Shown here piece after piece: positions 34,084-42,993 of a stretch of 64,000 nt of DNA. A model generated the notes under the pieces. That model saw only the letters and a program-made list of their open reading frames with translations. It was not told the origin of the DNA and made no database searches. Where the stretch lies: assembly GCA_030427805.1 (NCBI GenBank), contig JAUICP010000003.1:257758-321757 (forward strand), written 5' to 3'. The first letter of the stretch is position 1; every line of letters starts with the position of its first letter. The translations under genes were made by a program, and so were the position numbers. Source of the DNA: Bdellovibrionia bacterium (GTDB taxonomy: Bacteria; Bdellovibrionota; Bdellovibrionia; Bdellovibrionales; JAGQZY01).

Positions 34084-34770
34084 ATGAAACTCATTCTCAG
34101 TGGTGGTGGAGACTCTGAAAACTTTGTCCAATTGGATCAGCATTTCTTAGGTCTCTTGCCCGAAAATCCAAACCTCCTTCTCATTCCCATGGCGGGAGAG
34201 CCAGAAACCTATGACGATGCCCTCGATCGAATTGTCGATACCTTTTCGACCATCCATTTTGATAACATCGACATGAGTCTCGACCTAAAGGACCTTGATT
34301 GGGAAACCCTTAAAAAATTTGACGCCATTTACATCGATGGCGGTAATACCTTTCGACTCATGGACTTGGTTCGAAAATCTAACTTTTACGAAGTTCTCAG
34401 AAAGTTTATTCACAATGGTGGTGTTATCAATGGCGACAGTGCTGGGGCCATTATTTTAGGAAGTCATTTAGAAACGGCCCATTTCGGTGATGAGGGCGAT
34501 GATAACGAATCAGACCTAATTAGTTACCAAGGCCTTAACCTTTTAGGCGATACAGCAATTCACTGCCACTATCAAGATAGTGAAAAGGACGAAATCGCTT
34601 CCTTTGTTAGGGAATACGGACTCCCCGTCATTGCTCTCCATGAAGACTCGGGAGTCTCGATAATTGATGATGCCCTTGAAGTCATCGGTAAGAACAAGGT
34701 CGATATTTATTTTGGCGACCAATACATATCATTAGATCCCGGCCAGAGCATCGACCTCAATAGTCGGTAA
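34084..34770 (+). CDS. S51-family peptidase (dipeptidase E / cyanophycinase-like)
   Basis: The 228-aa cytoplasmic protein has the class I glutamine-amidotransferase-like fold of the S51 family. LILSGGGDSENF is at the start, the IYIDGGNTFRLMDL strand near residue 82 follows, and the nucleophile motif NGDSAGAIILGS carries the catalytic Ser. Later, HCHYQDSEKDEI and IALHEDSGVSI supply the likely His and Glu. Family members cleave Asp-containing dipeptides (PepE) or cyanophycin. The length is close to that of PepE (229 aa). It is monocistronic. Confidence 0.85.
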   Translation: MKLILSGGGDSENFVQLDQHFLGLLPENPNLLLIPMAGEPETYDDALDRIVDTFSTIHFDNIDMSLDLKDLDWETLKKFDAIYIDGGNTFRLMDLVRKSNFYEVLRKFIHNGGVINGDSAGAIILGSHLETAHFGDEGDDNESDLISYQGLNLLGDTAIHCHYQDSEKDEIASFVREYGLPVIALHEDSGVSIIDDALEVIGKNKVDIYFGDQYISLDPGQSIDLNSR

Positions 34771-34805
34771 AGCACCAATTCATATTCGAATTAAAACAAG
34801 GGTTT

Positions 34806-35117
34806 TCAGTTAGCCTGCAACTTTAACTCTGCTTCTGGAATATGCTTTTTAAGAATTTCTTCTGAAGCGCTACAGTTCGCAAAATAGTCTTCTTGAACTT
34901 CTGGAGGAGGAGTCTCCACTTGGCAATACTCAACTTCTTTTTGTAGATGAGCTTTCAGCGTTTTCAGCCCCTTTAGATTTTTGTTACCAACGAAACCTTC
35001 AATTTTTTGGCGGTTTTCTCTGACAATTTCTTCTGTGAGAGTCAGTGGCTTTGGCTCTTTAGACGAACAGGCAAAAACACCCATAAGCAAGCTCACAACT
35101 AGGACTATTTTTTTCAT
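34806..35117 (-). CDS. small lipoprotein, unknown function
   Basis: The 103-aa protein starts MKKIVLVVSLLMGVFAC, a clear lipobox. A lysine/glutamate-rich helical domain with two cysteines (QVETPPPEVQ region and ANCSASEEIL) follows. Its Shine-Dalgarno GAGG, 7 nt before the ATG, is the last base block of a 59-nt tandem repeat that fills the space up to tRNA-Cys on the same strand. The gene could therefore be cotranscribed with the tRNA. No family recognised. Confidence 0.78.
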   Translation of the reverse strand: MKKIVLVVSLLMGVFACSSKEPKPLTLTEEIVRENRQKIEGFVGNKNLKGLKTLKAHLQKEVEYCQVETPPPEVQEDYFANCSASEEILKKHIPEAELKLQAN

Positions 35118-35124
35118 CAGTGAA

Positions 35125-35270
35125 CCTCGGCTCTTCGAGCCTGCGGGGCGGTTGGATAAAACTAGGTTTCCATTTTTACAGCTCCTCGAGGCAAAGCCTC
35201 TGCGGGGCGGTTAGATAAAACTAGGTTTCCATTTTTACAGCTCCTCGGCTCTTCGAGCCTGCGGGGCGGT
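35125..35270 (-). repeat. 59-nt tandem repeats with co-varying hairpin arms, between tRNA-Cys and a lipoprotein gene
   Basis: Two full 59-nt units and a third partial unit (28 nt) run directly head to tail (unit starts 35125, 35184, 35243). Apart from one G/A difference, all variation falls in a 13-nt hairpin. Plus-strand units 1 and 3 read GGCTC-TTC-GAGCC and unit 2 reads GAGGC-AAA-GCCTC, so three base pairs have changed together. On the minus strand each full unit also carries GAGGAG, 8 nt, then ATG GAA ACC TAG, a three-codon ORF. The end of the array supplies the RBS of the lipoprotein gene. Confidence 0.85.
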
Positions 35271-35275
35271 AAAAT

Positions 35276-35349
35276 TGGAGGTGGTGGAGGAATTCGAATC
35301 CCCGTAGATGGATTTGCAGTCCACTGCCTAGCCGCTCGGCCACACCACC
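35276..35349 (-). tRNA. tRNA-Cys (anticodon GCA) with encoded CCA
   Basis: The minus strand folds as a tRNA. The acceptor stem GGTGGTG pairs with CACCACC, the D arm is TGGCCGAGCGGCTAGGCA, and the anticodon arm is TGGA-CTGCAAA-TCCA with anticodon GCA. A T-arm with TTCGAAT follows, then discriminator U73 and encoded CCA. Without CCA it is 71 nt. U73 and GCA together identify tRNA-Cys. It lies just upstream of the 59-nt repeat array, with the lipoprotein gene following on the same strand. Confidence 0.96.
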
Positions 35350-35547
35350 TCAAAATCATCGATAATCTGATGAGTGAAAGGCCGTTAGAATTAGTCGAAA
35401 ATTACACCTCCGTCAATGCTGAGATTCAAATGAGCGGGGTTATAGCGGCAAAAAAGCCAAACTTTGTCACTCGGGGGTAAAATCGATAAATTTTCTGGTC
35501 CTTTTTGCCACGTTGCGTTATATTGCCGAATCCCGAAGGAGAAGCGC

Positions 35548-38500
35548 GTGTTTTTACGACTAGTTATTATATTGTCAATGATACTGAATCCACTGGTGGC
35601 CTTTGCCGATCGCAATGAGGATCGCGCAGCCAGCCTTATTCAAGCCGCTATGAAGCTTGAGAGCCAAGCCAGCAACCAAGATCCACAGATGGCCTATGTC
35701 CTATTAAAAAGGGCTGAGGTGATCGTTGAAGCAGAACTTCAATACAACGAAGACGTTCTCGGACAACTCAATCAGTCCTGTGGTGCTGATGTCACATCTC
35801 CTTCTCCTGTGACTACAGCAAACCCAGTAAACCCTGCCCTACTCAATCCGGATCAAAGAGAACGCGTCGCTAGCCTTAACGAAACGATTCGTAAGGCCTG
35901 TCCTTTATTTCCTGCGGATTTAGCTGCTTCTGTAATCGGAGAGCTCAGACAAGCTCGCGCCCGCATTGAACGCAACTATCCCGATCTCATTGACGACGAA
36001 TTCAAACAAGCTCTCGCTCTCGAATTTCCACCGGCTGGGCAAACTGAAAATTGGACCGCTCCTGAATTTACACCTCTTACTCACGCAGCCATAAGCCGCG
36101 CCGAAGAAGTCACACAAAACTGGGCTCTCATTACAGATGCAGAAATCGCCACTGACCCTGAACAAGGATTAAATTTAATTCAATTAGCCGATGAACTTCC
36201 TAACTACACCGAAGCTCTCGCGCAACTGGCTACTAATATTTCATATCGTGATATTTCAAGAACGGGTCTGCAAAGACAACGAAATCTCGACCCTTCCGTT
36301 TTTTCCAGCGGAAACCGCTTTGGCTCTGTAGGACGCTTTGGCTCTGGTTTTGGTAACCAGTTTATGTTTCAACCGGGCGGTCTTGAAATGTTCATCATGC
36401 AGACCAATATTCTCTCAAAAGATTACGAAGCTGAACAAGCCATGCTTTACCGAAGAATGGGTTCACACAATATCGATCGCTTTGCCGATGAAATTATCAC
36501 TCGTGGTATGGGCCACCATGTTGCCATTGGACTCCTACTCGATCTCGGCTTGGGTACTTGGTTGCCATCATTTTTACAACGAAGAACGCTCCCAGGAGGA
36601 TCAACCTTTCCTCAGGCTACCGGTAGTGGCTTTAGCAACAACACACTGTTTGCCAATAATAATCTCAATCCAAATGGTGACCCCGCTTTTAAGGCTGAGA
36701 TCGTAACACCACTTATTGCCCACACTGATGTTTTCTTAAGATTAGCTGCTATTTACGACTACCCTGTACAGTCACGTTCAGACTTTATTATGGAAATCGG
36801 TCTTGGTCTTGTTGCCTCAAACATCACACAAATTCTAGTGAGCACTTTGCCAACCAATTCACCGGAAACTCGAGTGACTATTGCTAATAACATCAATAAA
36901 GCGATTTTTGGTCCCCGCGATAACTTTCTTTCGCGAAGAAGAGTTAAAAGTCGCCTCGCAGAACTACAAAGAGAAGAAGCCCTTCTTGAAGAAAGAAGAC
37001 AGCGTATCCTTGCCGAACAGGATGCGAGAGAAGCTCGCCTTGTGGCAAGAAATGAAGGAATGTTGAGAGAAATTGAAAAGCGTCGTGGCCAACTCGAAGC
37101 CGCTCGCGCCGGTCTCAACACACAACTTGCAGGCCTTGAAGCCGACTTGCCAGCAAAAGAACGTGCATTTGCTCGAGCGGCTCGCCCTCTTATTACAAAC
37201 CTTGCTGATGCAGCGAGAGCCTCTGGCCAATCACCCCTCACCGACGACGACGCAAGAATCCGTGCCTTTACGGGTGCCCTTGATGACGAAACTGCAAACA
37301 GACCCGTCGTATTTGGTGCCGACGATCCATCCACCTTCCCTGGACAGAGACAAGGTGGTCCTGGTGCTTTCCAAGTGAATCCCGATGGAACTTTTGGTGA
37401 CAATCCCAATTTCCCTCGTCAACAAGGCCCTGTTTCGCCGCTTCCAGGAAATGGCAATGGAACCGGTCTCCCGACCGGCGACAATCGCTTTCCTCCCGGT
37501 GGCCCCGATCCAGGTCCGAATAATCCGAACCCACCTGGACAAGATCCCGACGGTCAAACTGGCAAGAGAGCTAAGTACACCCTTGGCGGAGTCGCTGCTC
37601 TTGGTTTGGCATTGGCGGCTAACTCTTTACCTCGTCTCGCTTCGGCTTGGGGATTTGGTCAGTTCATGAAAAGTCGTATGAGAAGTAAATATAAGGCACG
37701 TCACGAAGCTATGGGCCAGAATTTCCAAAGACTTCTCATGAGTAACGAAGCTGGTAAATCAGTTTTCAAACTCATGGCTATGACCATTGCCAACAGCCAA
37801 GGTGGAGTTCCAAGACCACTCGATCTACTGAATACAGAAATCGTAGACACTGACTCTCGCAGAGAACGCAATCTTAAAAGACAACTTAAGTTTGTTACTA
37901 ATATCGCACGCTCCGCCCAGTACTGCGAAATGTCTCCAGAAGAAGCTAGGGAACTTCGCCCAACGATCATGAATCTTCAAGAAGAAATCGAAGATGAAAG
38001 AAGATCCATGCGTGAAGAAATGGGTTGTACCCATGAAAGCGAAATCCCTGCCGAGGAAGTAGCTGGAGAGGACCAAGCCGAGGAAACCGAAAACTACTAT
38101 GTTAATTACAATTGTAGCGCCGATGAATACACTGATCCAGAAAGAGCTCAAGCGGTTCGCGATAAGTACGAACACATGATTGATCTCAGTTATTCCTATC
38201 AGTTCTGCGGAAACGCTCCATCGAACCTCGCGTGGAAAGATATCGTCCTTGAATTCCAGAACTTTAATACCATCGGTTTTGATATCGGAGATATTACGTT
38301 ACTTCAAGATGCCCATAATTTTGACGATTTGATTCGCATCGGTGAAATCATTCTTCAACTTCAGTATCTCGATGGAAACAGAGATCCTAACGAAATCCAG
38401 TTCTTTAGAAACGTGATCTTACCAGTTCTTGGACTTCTTAACTCTGTGGCTATGAAGTACTTTTACGAGTACATGGCTTTTATGAGCAGATACGGCGGAC

Positions 38501-38709
38501 TCAAAGAATCGATTACATCCCCTCGAGGTTTTCAAATCTTCGTTGATGATGAAGAGCACTTTATCGATTACGATTGGGGTGCTGGATATTCGGAGTGGCA
38601 GAAGCCTTCGCTCAAGGCCACCCAGTGGGTTCTTGAACCCCCTCAACCATTACAGATTCCGAACCAATTTGGTTCTCCTTTTGGAAGCACCTTCTCAGGC
38701 TTTCAATAG
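35548..38709 (+). CDS. very large exported or envelope protein, unknown function (1053 aa)
   Basis: From the GTG at 35548 the protein begins MFLRLVIILSMILNPLVAFA, a signal peptide, with AAGGAG 7 nt upstream; the track's start at 35464 has neither. Residues 20-440 are helical with Gly/Asn-rich loops. A charged coiled coil lies at about 460-545 (LAELQREEALLEERRQRILA). A Gly/Pro/Asn-rich linker (about 590-670) leads to one membrane segment near 675-700 (YTLGGVAALGLALAANSL). The C-terminal 350 residues are helical with an acidic loop and several cysteines. The topology suggests a periplasmic N-part spanning the inner membrane. It is 20 nt from the next gene and probably cotranscribed with it. Confidence 0.75.
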   Translation: MFLRLVIILSMILNPLVAFADRNEDRAASLIQAAMKLESQASNQDPQMAYVLLKRAEVIVEAELQYNEDVLGQLNQSCGADVTSPSPVTTANPVNPALLNPDQRERVASLNETIRKACPLFPADLAASVIGELRQARARIERNYPDLIDDEFKQALALEFPPAGQTENWTAPEFTPLTHAAISRAEEVTQNWALITDAEIATDPEQGLNLIQLADELPNYTEALAQLATNISYRDISRTGLQRQRNLDPSVFSSGNRFGSVGRFGSGFGNQFMFQPGGLEMFIMQTNILSKDYEAEQAMLYRRMGSHNIDRFADEIITRGMGHHVAIGLLLDLGLGTWLPSFLQRRTLPGGSTFPQATGSGFSNNTLFANNNLNPNGDPAFKAEIVTPLIAHTDVFLRLAAIYDYPVQSRSDFIMEIGLGLVASNITQILVSTLPTNSPETRVTIANNINKAIFGPRDNFLSRRRVKSRLAELQREEALLEERRQRILAEQDAREARLVARNEGMLREIEKRRGQLEAARAGLNTQLAGLEADLPAKERAFARAARPLITNLADAARASGQSPLTDDDARIRAFTGALDDETANRPVVFGADDPSTFPGQRQGGPGAFQVNPDGTFGDNPNFPRQQGPVSPLPGNGNGTGLPTGDNRFPPGGPDPGPNNPNPPGQDPDGQTGKRAKYTLGGVAALGLALAANSLPRLASAWGFGQFMKSRMRSKYKARHEAMGQNFQRLLMSNEAGKSVFKLMAMTIANSQGGVPRPLDLLNTEIVDTDSRRERNLKRQLKFVTNIARSAQYCEMSPEEARELRPTIMNLQEEIEDERRSMREEMGCTHESEIPAEEVAGEDQAEETENYYVNYNCSADEYTDPERAQAVRDKYEHMIDLSYSYQFCGNAPSNLAWKDIVLEFQNFNTIGFDIGDITLLQDAHNFDDLIRIGEIILQLQYLDGNRDPNEIQFFRNVILPVLGLLNSVAMKYFYEYMAFMSRYGGLKESITSPRGFQIFVDDEEHFIDYDWGAGYSEWQKPSLKATQWVLEPPQPLQIPNQFGSPFGSTFSGFQ

Positions 38710-38729
38710 GATCTTTTGAGAGAGATTAA

Positions 38730-40421
38730 ATGAAGAGCTTGCAGCAATTTATTATAGCCCTTGCCATGGCAGGGGCCCTCATCATTGGGCATTCTTTTGA
38801 TGCAAGCGCTCAGCTCTGTGAGTCGCGCTTTCTCGCACCAGAAGTCAGCTCTATAAACACTCAAATTGAAGATTTAAGGGCTCCTCTTTCTCAAAGCGAA
38901 GCGCAGGACGAATTAGTCAATCAAAGACTTTCGGGTGCCACCCTACTCAATCGAGTATTCGCAAAGAGTAATCACGCCCTACAAAAGCTGAAATTCTTCT
39001 TAAAAAATCGGAGAGCGGTTCAGTTTAACTCGGCCCTCTTTGAAGAACATAAAAGTCGATTTAAAGATCTTGAAAGCCTCACTGAAGTATCCGTTGAGAG
39101 TCTTGATAGCCCTGAAGCCATTTTAGCCTTTATCGAAACTCAAAGTGCCATTAATGGCCAAACGTCGGTCGACTTTCAAGGCCTACAAGAAAACGACCCG
39201 CGACTCCTCCGCAAAGTCATCAGAAAGATTAAAAAGCACTTTCCATTGGCCCCCCCCGAAAATGCCGGCAGCCTGAGACAAGGCATTGCCAGTTTTCGAA
39301 ATTTTCTAAGACCCAATGGATTTAGTGAACTCGATCTACTCAAGATATTCACCGATGTGTACTTTGCCGCTAATAGTCTCGATTATCCAAGGGCCCTTGA
39401 CGTTAAGTTTCACTATTTGAATATCCCTCTTCCTCGAACAGGGGTATTTCCCGATCGCTTCCGAATTCCGACGCCTATTCCGCAAAGTATGAGGATTAAT
39501 CAACGTAAAGAAGAACTGGCAAAAATCAATAAACTGATTCAACTGCGAGCTGAGTATGCCGCCGGAAAGCATGGAATCGTCAAAGGCCTTAAAGATATGG
39601 GTCTTGAGTTTAAATACACCCCGCGAAACGTCAGCCAGGCCATACTGAATCGAGCCGCTCCTCTTGTAGAAACCATATTGTGGGCGCCAAAACTCCTCGC
39701 CCAACTCTTGGTCGGCTGGAACTTTCAACACATGGCCCACGAAACGATCACTAATCCCGCCTACATCGGTAAACCCCGGTATGTAGAAAAACTTCTTAAC
39801 GAAGGCTGGGATGCCGTCGAGGGCGAAGTCACATCGAGCTGGTTTTACAAAACTCTGGCTTGGACCCAGGTGGGATCACAGAAGCTCATCGACAAAGCCA
39901 TGCAGGCCCTACGTATTGTGATGTTTTATTATATCGCCTTTGGCCTGAACAGCGCCGGTTATGACCACGGCTACATTCCTCATATTTACGTGCCGACACT
40001 CGGAGAGTTCCAACAACTCATGAACGATCCCGTATACGGAAGTTTTGAAGTCAGCAGTAAAATCGAAGAACTCATTAGCTTTTATCGCAATCAGTGTGTT
40101 GGCGAGTGCACTATCGAACAAGAAGCCTACATCTTAGTTGACCTCTTCAATCACCTTGGCGTTCAGGATGGCACTCCACAAACTGCGACCTACTTCTTTC
40201 CTCCCGAAAAAAGTGAACTCTCTGAACTCGTGCAATGGACCATTTCATCGTCGCTCGGCTGTGGCGAGGCTGAGTTTTGCCCAGCACCGGGAGTCGATAT
40301 TCCAACAGCCGAATACATTCTTAGAACCGTTCCCATTGAACTGGCCGAAGAAATGACTGAACTCGATCGCATCCGCATGCAGACGCGTATCGATCAACCT
40401 TTTCTCTTCTCATTTTACTAG
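38730..40421 (+). CDS. exported protein of unknown function, partner of the 1053-aa protein
   Basis: The 563-aa protein has a signal peptide (MKSLQQFIIALAMAGALIIG...ASAQ). Helical regions follow: a basic stretch at about 80-130 and central hydrophobic stretches (VETILWAPKLLAQLLVGWNF; IVMFYYIAFGLNSAGYDHGY) that may be membrane-associated. Four or more cysteines cluster in the last 130 residues (NQCVGECTI, LGCGEAEFCPA). No catalytic motif recognised. It lies 20 nt after the 1053-aa gene and converges with the ComM-like gene with only 4 nt between stop codons. A joint envelope function with its neighbour is inferred. Confidence 0.75.
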   Translation: MKSLQQFIIALAMAGALIIGHSFDASAQLCESRFLAPEVSSINTQIEDLRAPLSQSEAQDELVNQRLSGATLLNRVFAKSNHALQKLKFFLKNRRAVQFNSALFEEHKSRFKDLESLTEVSVESLDSPEAILAFIETQSAINGQTSVDFQGLQENDPRLLRKVIRKIKKHFPLAPPENAGSLRQGIASFRNFLRPNGFSELDLLKIFTDVYFAANSLDYPRALDVKFHYLNIPLPRTGVFPDRFRIPTPIPQSMRINQRKEELAKINKLIQLRAEYAAGKHGIVKGLKDMGLEFKYTPRNVSQAILNRAAPLVETILWAPKLLAQLLVGWNFQHMAHETITNPAYIGKPRYVEKLLNEGWDAVEGEVTSSWFYKTLAWTQVGSQKLIDKAMQALRIVMFYYIAFGLNSAGYDHGYIPHIYVPTLGEFQQLMNDPVYGSFEVSSKIEELISFYRNQCVGECTIEQEAYILVDLFNHLGVQDGTPQTATYFFPPEKSELSELVQWTISSSLGCGEAEFCPAPGVDIPTAEYILRTVPIELAEEMTELDRIRMQTRIDQPFLFSFY

Positions 40422-40425
40422 GGCC

Positions 40426-41877
40426 TTAGTGAATCCGCGCTTTCAATAAATCTTGTGAATGAAAAGACCAGTTATAGGCCTCAATAAAATGGTGTCGCTC
40501 AATGGCTGGATTTTCTTCAAGATCGGCGATACTTCTAGAAACTTTCAGCCACCTCACCCACCTGCGATAATTGGTCCCACATTCTTTTTTAAGATCTGAA
40601 AAATCGCCTTTGAGCTGCTTTTCAAGAACCGAAGATTCGATCCGTTCATTGACTTCATATTGACCACGAGTTTTTTCGGCAAAGCTTCGACCCTTTATTA
40701 TTTTGTTTAGAATTTCTTGTGATGTCACTTGCCCCTCATCGAGCTCGTCACTCAAAAGATAAAACAGGCTAAAGCGCTCCATCATGGGCCCCGAAAGTCG
40801 CTCTTGATAACTGCGAAGTTTTCGCGAGGAGCAGCGGCAGGACCTCCGCTGGGAGGATTTTCGAGCCGGCATCCAATAGCCACAAGGGCAAAGGTTACTC
40901 GTGGCGATTAAAATAAATTCCGCGGGAAAGCTTTTATAGTTTTCACCCCGGTAGAGTTGAATGCGGCCTGTCTCCATGGGCTCGCGCAAACTCTCAATCA
41001 CCAACTGGTGGAACTCTAAAAATTCGTCTAAAAAAAGAATACCGCCGTGGGCCTGACTAATAGCTCCGGGCTGTACGAGGCTTCCACCGCCGATCATAGC
41101 TCGAACTGATGCCGAATGATGGGGTTCGACAAATGGGCGCCATCCCCTAGCTCTACCGTAGTAACGATTGAGTTGCTGAACCTCAATGCGCTTTTCTTCT
41201 TTGAAATCGTAAAGGAGAGACCAGAGGCTTCGAGCTAAACTTGTTTTTCCACTGCCCGGAAGTCCTCCTAAAAAACAGGAGTGTTCACCCAGACCGATTA
41301 AACTCAGAAGCTGGGCCTGTTCGGTATTCCAAAAAAAAGGTGTTGGTTCCGGTCGTCTCCAGTTTTCATCTTTAACAGAACTCTTTTCTTGGCGACAGGG
41401 TTCTGTTACATCCACGAGGGTTTTCAAAACATATTGGTCGGCAAAAAGATTTGGGTTTCCAGGCCCCGTTAAAAAAACTCCATTCCGCCTTTTATAGAAA
41501 ACCTTATCATCGAGACCGTAGGAAGAAACTTCACCGTTGAGACTTAAACTTCCGTAGATCCAAAGTTCTTTGTTTAAGAAGCTTTCGGGAATAGGTAGCT
41601 GGTGACTGAGATGTAAAAGGCCGAGAGCAATCGGAAGGTCCAATCCCTGACTCTTTTTAATTCCCCGCATGGGTTTTAAATTCACAATGACCTGATGGCT
41701 TTCAGGCAACTCAAAGCCTAAATGGTGAAGAGCGCTGACGATGCGAAACTGACTATCGCGGATCAGTTGTTCCGGTTGCCCTAGTATTTTTATTCCAGGA
41801 AGCCCCGGCACCAGTTCAATTTCGATTTCGATGGTATTGACTTTAAAATGATCTTCTACAAAGGACTTAATTTTCAT
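40426..41877 (-). CDS. comM: ComM/YifB-family AAA+ ATPase
   Basis: The 483-aa protein has an N-terminal domain typical of the family (VEIEIELVPGLPGIKILG-like, NLKPMRGIKKSQGLDLPIAL). The AAA+ core follows with Walker A GGLPGSGKTSLARS, Walker B GGILFLDEFLEF, and sensor region ILIATSNLCPCGYW with the conserved Cys pair. A CRCSS...SGPMMERF block and a C-terminal helical lid complete it. ComM is a hexameric helicase that promotes branch migration during natural transformation; older databases call it a magnesium chelatase subunit. The DRID motif is replaced by MERFSLF. Alone on its strand, next to a Xer-like recombinase gene. Confidence 0.9.
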   Translation of the reverse strand: MKIKSFVEDHFKVNTIEIEIELVPGLPGIKILGQPEQLIRDSQFRIVSALHHLGFELPESHQVIVNLKPMRGIKKSQGLDLPIALGLLHLSHQLPIPESFLNKELWIYGSLSLNGEVSSYGLDDKVFYKRRNGVFLTGPGNPNLFADQYVLKTLVDVTEPCRQEKSSVKDENWRRPEPTPFFWNTEQAQLLSLIGLGEHSCFLGGLPGSGKTSLARSLWSLLYDFKEEKRIEVQQLNRYYGRARGWRPFVEPHHSASVRAMIGGGSLVQPGAISQAHGGILFLDEFLEFHQLVIESLREPMETGRIQLYRGENYKSFPAEFILIATSNLCPCGYWMPARKSSQRRSCRCSSRKLRSYQERLSGPMMERFSLFYLLSDELDEGQVTSQEILNKIIKGRSFAEKTRGQYEVNERIESSVLEKQLKGDFSDLKKECGTNYRRWVRWLKVSRSIADLEENPAIERHHFIEAYNWSFHSQDLLKARIH

Positions 41878-41969
41878 GGCCTAGCACAAAGCAATTCGAT
41901 GGCCCTACCAACAAACTATCTACCCTACCTAGGCTATCCATTATTCGATTTCCGAATGGAAGAAAGTAA

Positions 41970-42848
41970 CTAATTATCGAAATTAGATACACCCGAAAGC
42001 GGGTGGTGCTCGTCAATGGCTTCACTCATACTGGTGTCGGTCACATTCGTATAAATCTGAGTGGTCTGAATCGAAGCGTGACCGAGAAGCATTTGAATCG
42101 ATCGCAAATCAGCACCCGACTCTAAGAGAGCTGTGGCGCAGCCATGGCGAAATTTATGGGGATTCACCGTCTCTTCAAAGCCGGCCGTTTTAGACCATGC
42201 GGCCAGCCAGCGCCAAATATCAACCCGACTTGGGCGATTGCCACGATCGTTTATTAAAATAGATTTCTTTTGTCCCTTTACCAATCGAGGGCGAATTTCT
42301 TTAAGGTAAAGCTGAAGCTCTTTCTTTAGAGGCTCCGTCAAAGGGATCACTCTTTGCTTATCCCCTTTACCAGTCACAGACAACCAGCCCTCAACCTCAT
42401 GAAAATCCTGCAGGTTAAGACCTATGAGTTCGCTAACCCGACAACCGAGGCCAAATAACAAAAGCAATGTGAGCTGATTTCGGCCCGTCTTAATGGGATC
42501 CTTGACCTCGCAGGCATCGTAGAGTTTTTGAAACTCCTCGAGCTTAAGAACCTTTGGCAGGCTTGCTTTGACCTTAGGTGGTCGCAAATGCTTGAGATCC
42601 GGAATCTCTCTCCCTTGGGACTGAAGGTACTTATAATAGGTCCGAATAGACGAAATCATTCGTGCTTGGGAGCGCGTAGAAAGTTTCTTTTTCTGCATGA
42701 AAAGAAATATGGCTTTGATATCTTGATTCTTCTCGGTGAATTCCTGGAACATCTCAAGATCCCGCCGGTAGGCCATGACCGTGTTCTTCGATCGACCGCG
42801 GACGTGTTCTAAGTCTTCAAAAAATTCAACCCAAAGATCTAAAGCCAT
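41970..42848 (-). CDS. tyrosine recombinase (Xer-like)
   Basis: The 292-aa protein has an N-terminal SAM-like DNA-binding domain (SKNTVMAYRRDLEMFQEF) and a catalytic domain. The residues are in order: Arg in FGLGCRVSELIGL, Lys in VTGKGDKQRVIPL, HKFRH, His in LLGHASIQTTQIY, and the nucleophile Tyr in that last motif. This full set argues for an active enzyme. Length and order match XerC/XerD. I cannot tell XerC from XerD by eye, and no dif site or integron was seen nearby. The ATG at 42848 is used; the track's TTG start adds two residues. Confidence 0.9.
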   Translation of the reverse strand: MALDLWVEFFEDLEHVRGRSKNTVMAYRRDLEMFQEFTEKNQDIKAIFLFMQKKKLSTRSQARMISSIRTYYKYLQSQGREIPDLKHLRPPKVKASLPKVLKLEEFQKLYDACEVKDPIKTGRNQLTLLLLFGLGCRVSELIGLNLQDFHEVEGWLSVTGKGDKQRVIPLTEPLKKELQLYLKEIRPRLVKGQKKSILINDRGNRPSRVDIWRWLAAWSKTAGFEETVNPHKFRHGCATALLESGADLRSIQMLLGHASIQTTQIYTNVTDTSMSEAIDEHHPLSGVSNFDN

Positions 42849-42926
42849 GCCCAATTAGCCTAATTTTTTGCGTAATAGGCAAGAAAAATCTCTTTTTTCC
42901 ATAACTTAGGGCTGACTATAAGGGTC

Positions 42927-42958
42927 AAAAAAAAAAGGACCTCTTTAGCTCGAGGTCC
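42927..42958 (-). terminator. intrinsic terminator of the 42994..43644 gene
   Basis: GGACCTC and GAGGTCC form a 7-bp stem with an 8-nt loop. On the minus strand it is followed by ten consecutive T residues. It ends the transcript of the upstream lipoprotein gene. Confidence 0.88.
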
Positions 42959-42993
42959 CCGTATCACTCACATTTATGTGTACGTAGTCTTAG

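Noticed and set aside
35125-35270. CRISPR array
   Set aside because: Units abut directly with no spacers and vary in the hairpin, and no cas genes are present.
36759-37409. 216-aa minus-strand ORF inside the 1053-aa gene
   Set aside because: Ala/Arg/Ser-rich antisense frame of a coiled-coil and linker region. The plus-strand gene has a signal peptide and ribosome binding site.
41970-42848. Integron or mobile-element integrase
   Set aside because: No attC-like repeats, no direct repeats at a tRNA and no cargo; the protein is a plain Xer-type recombinase.
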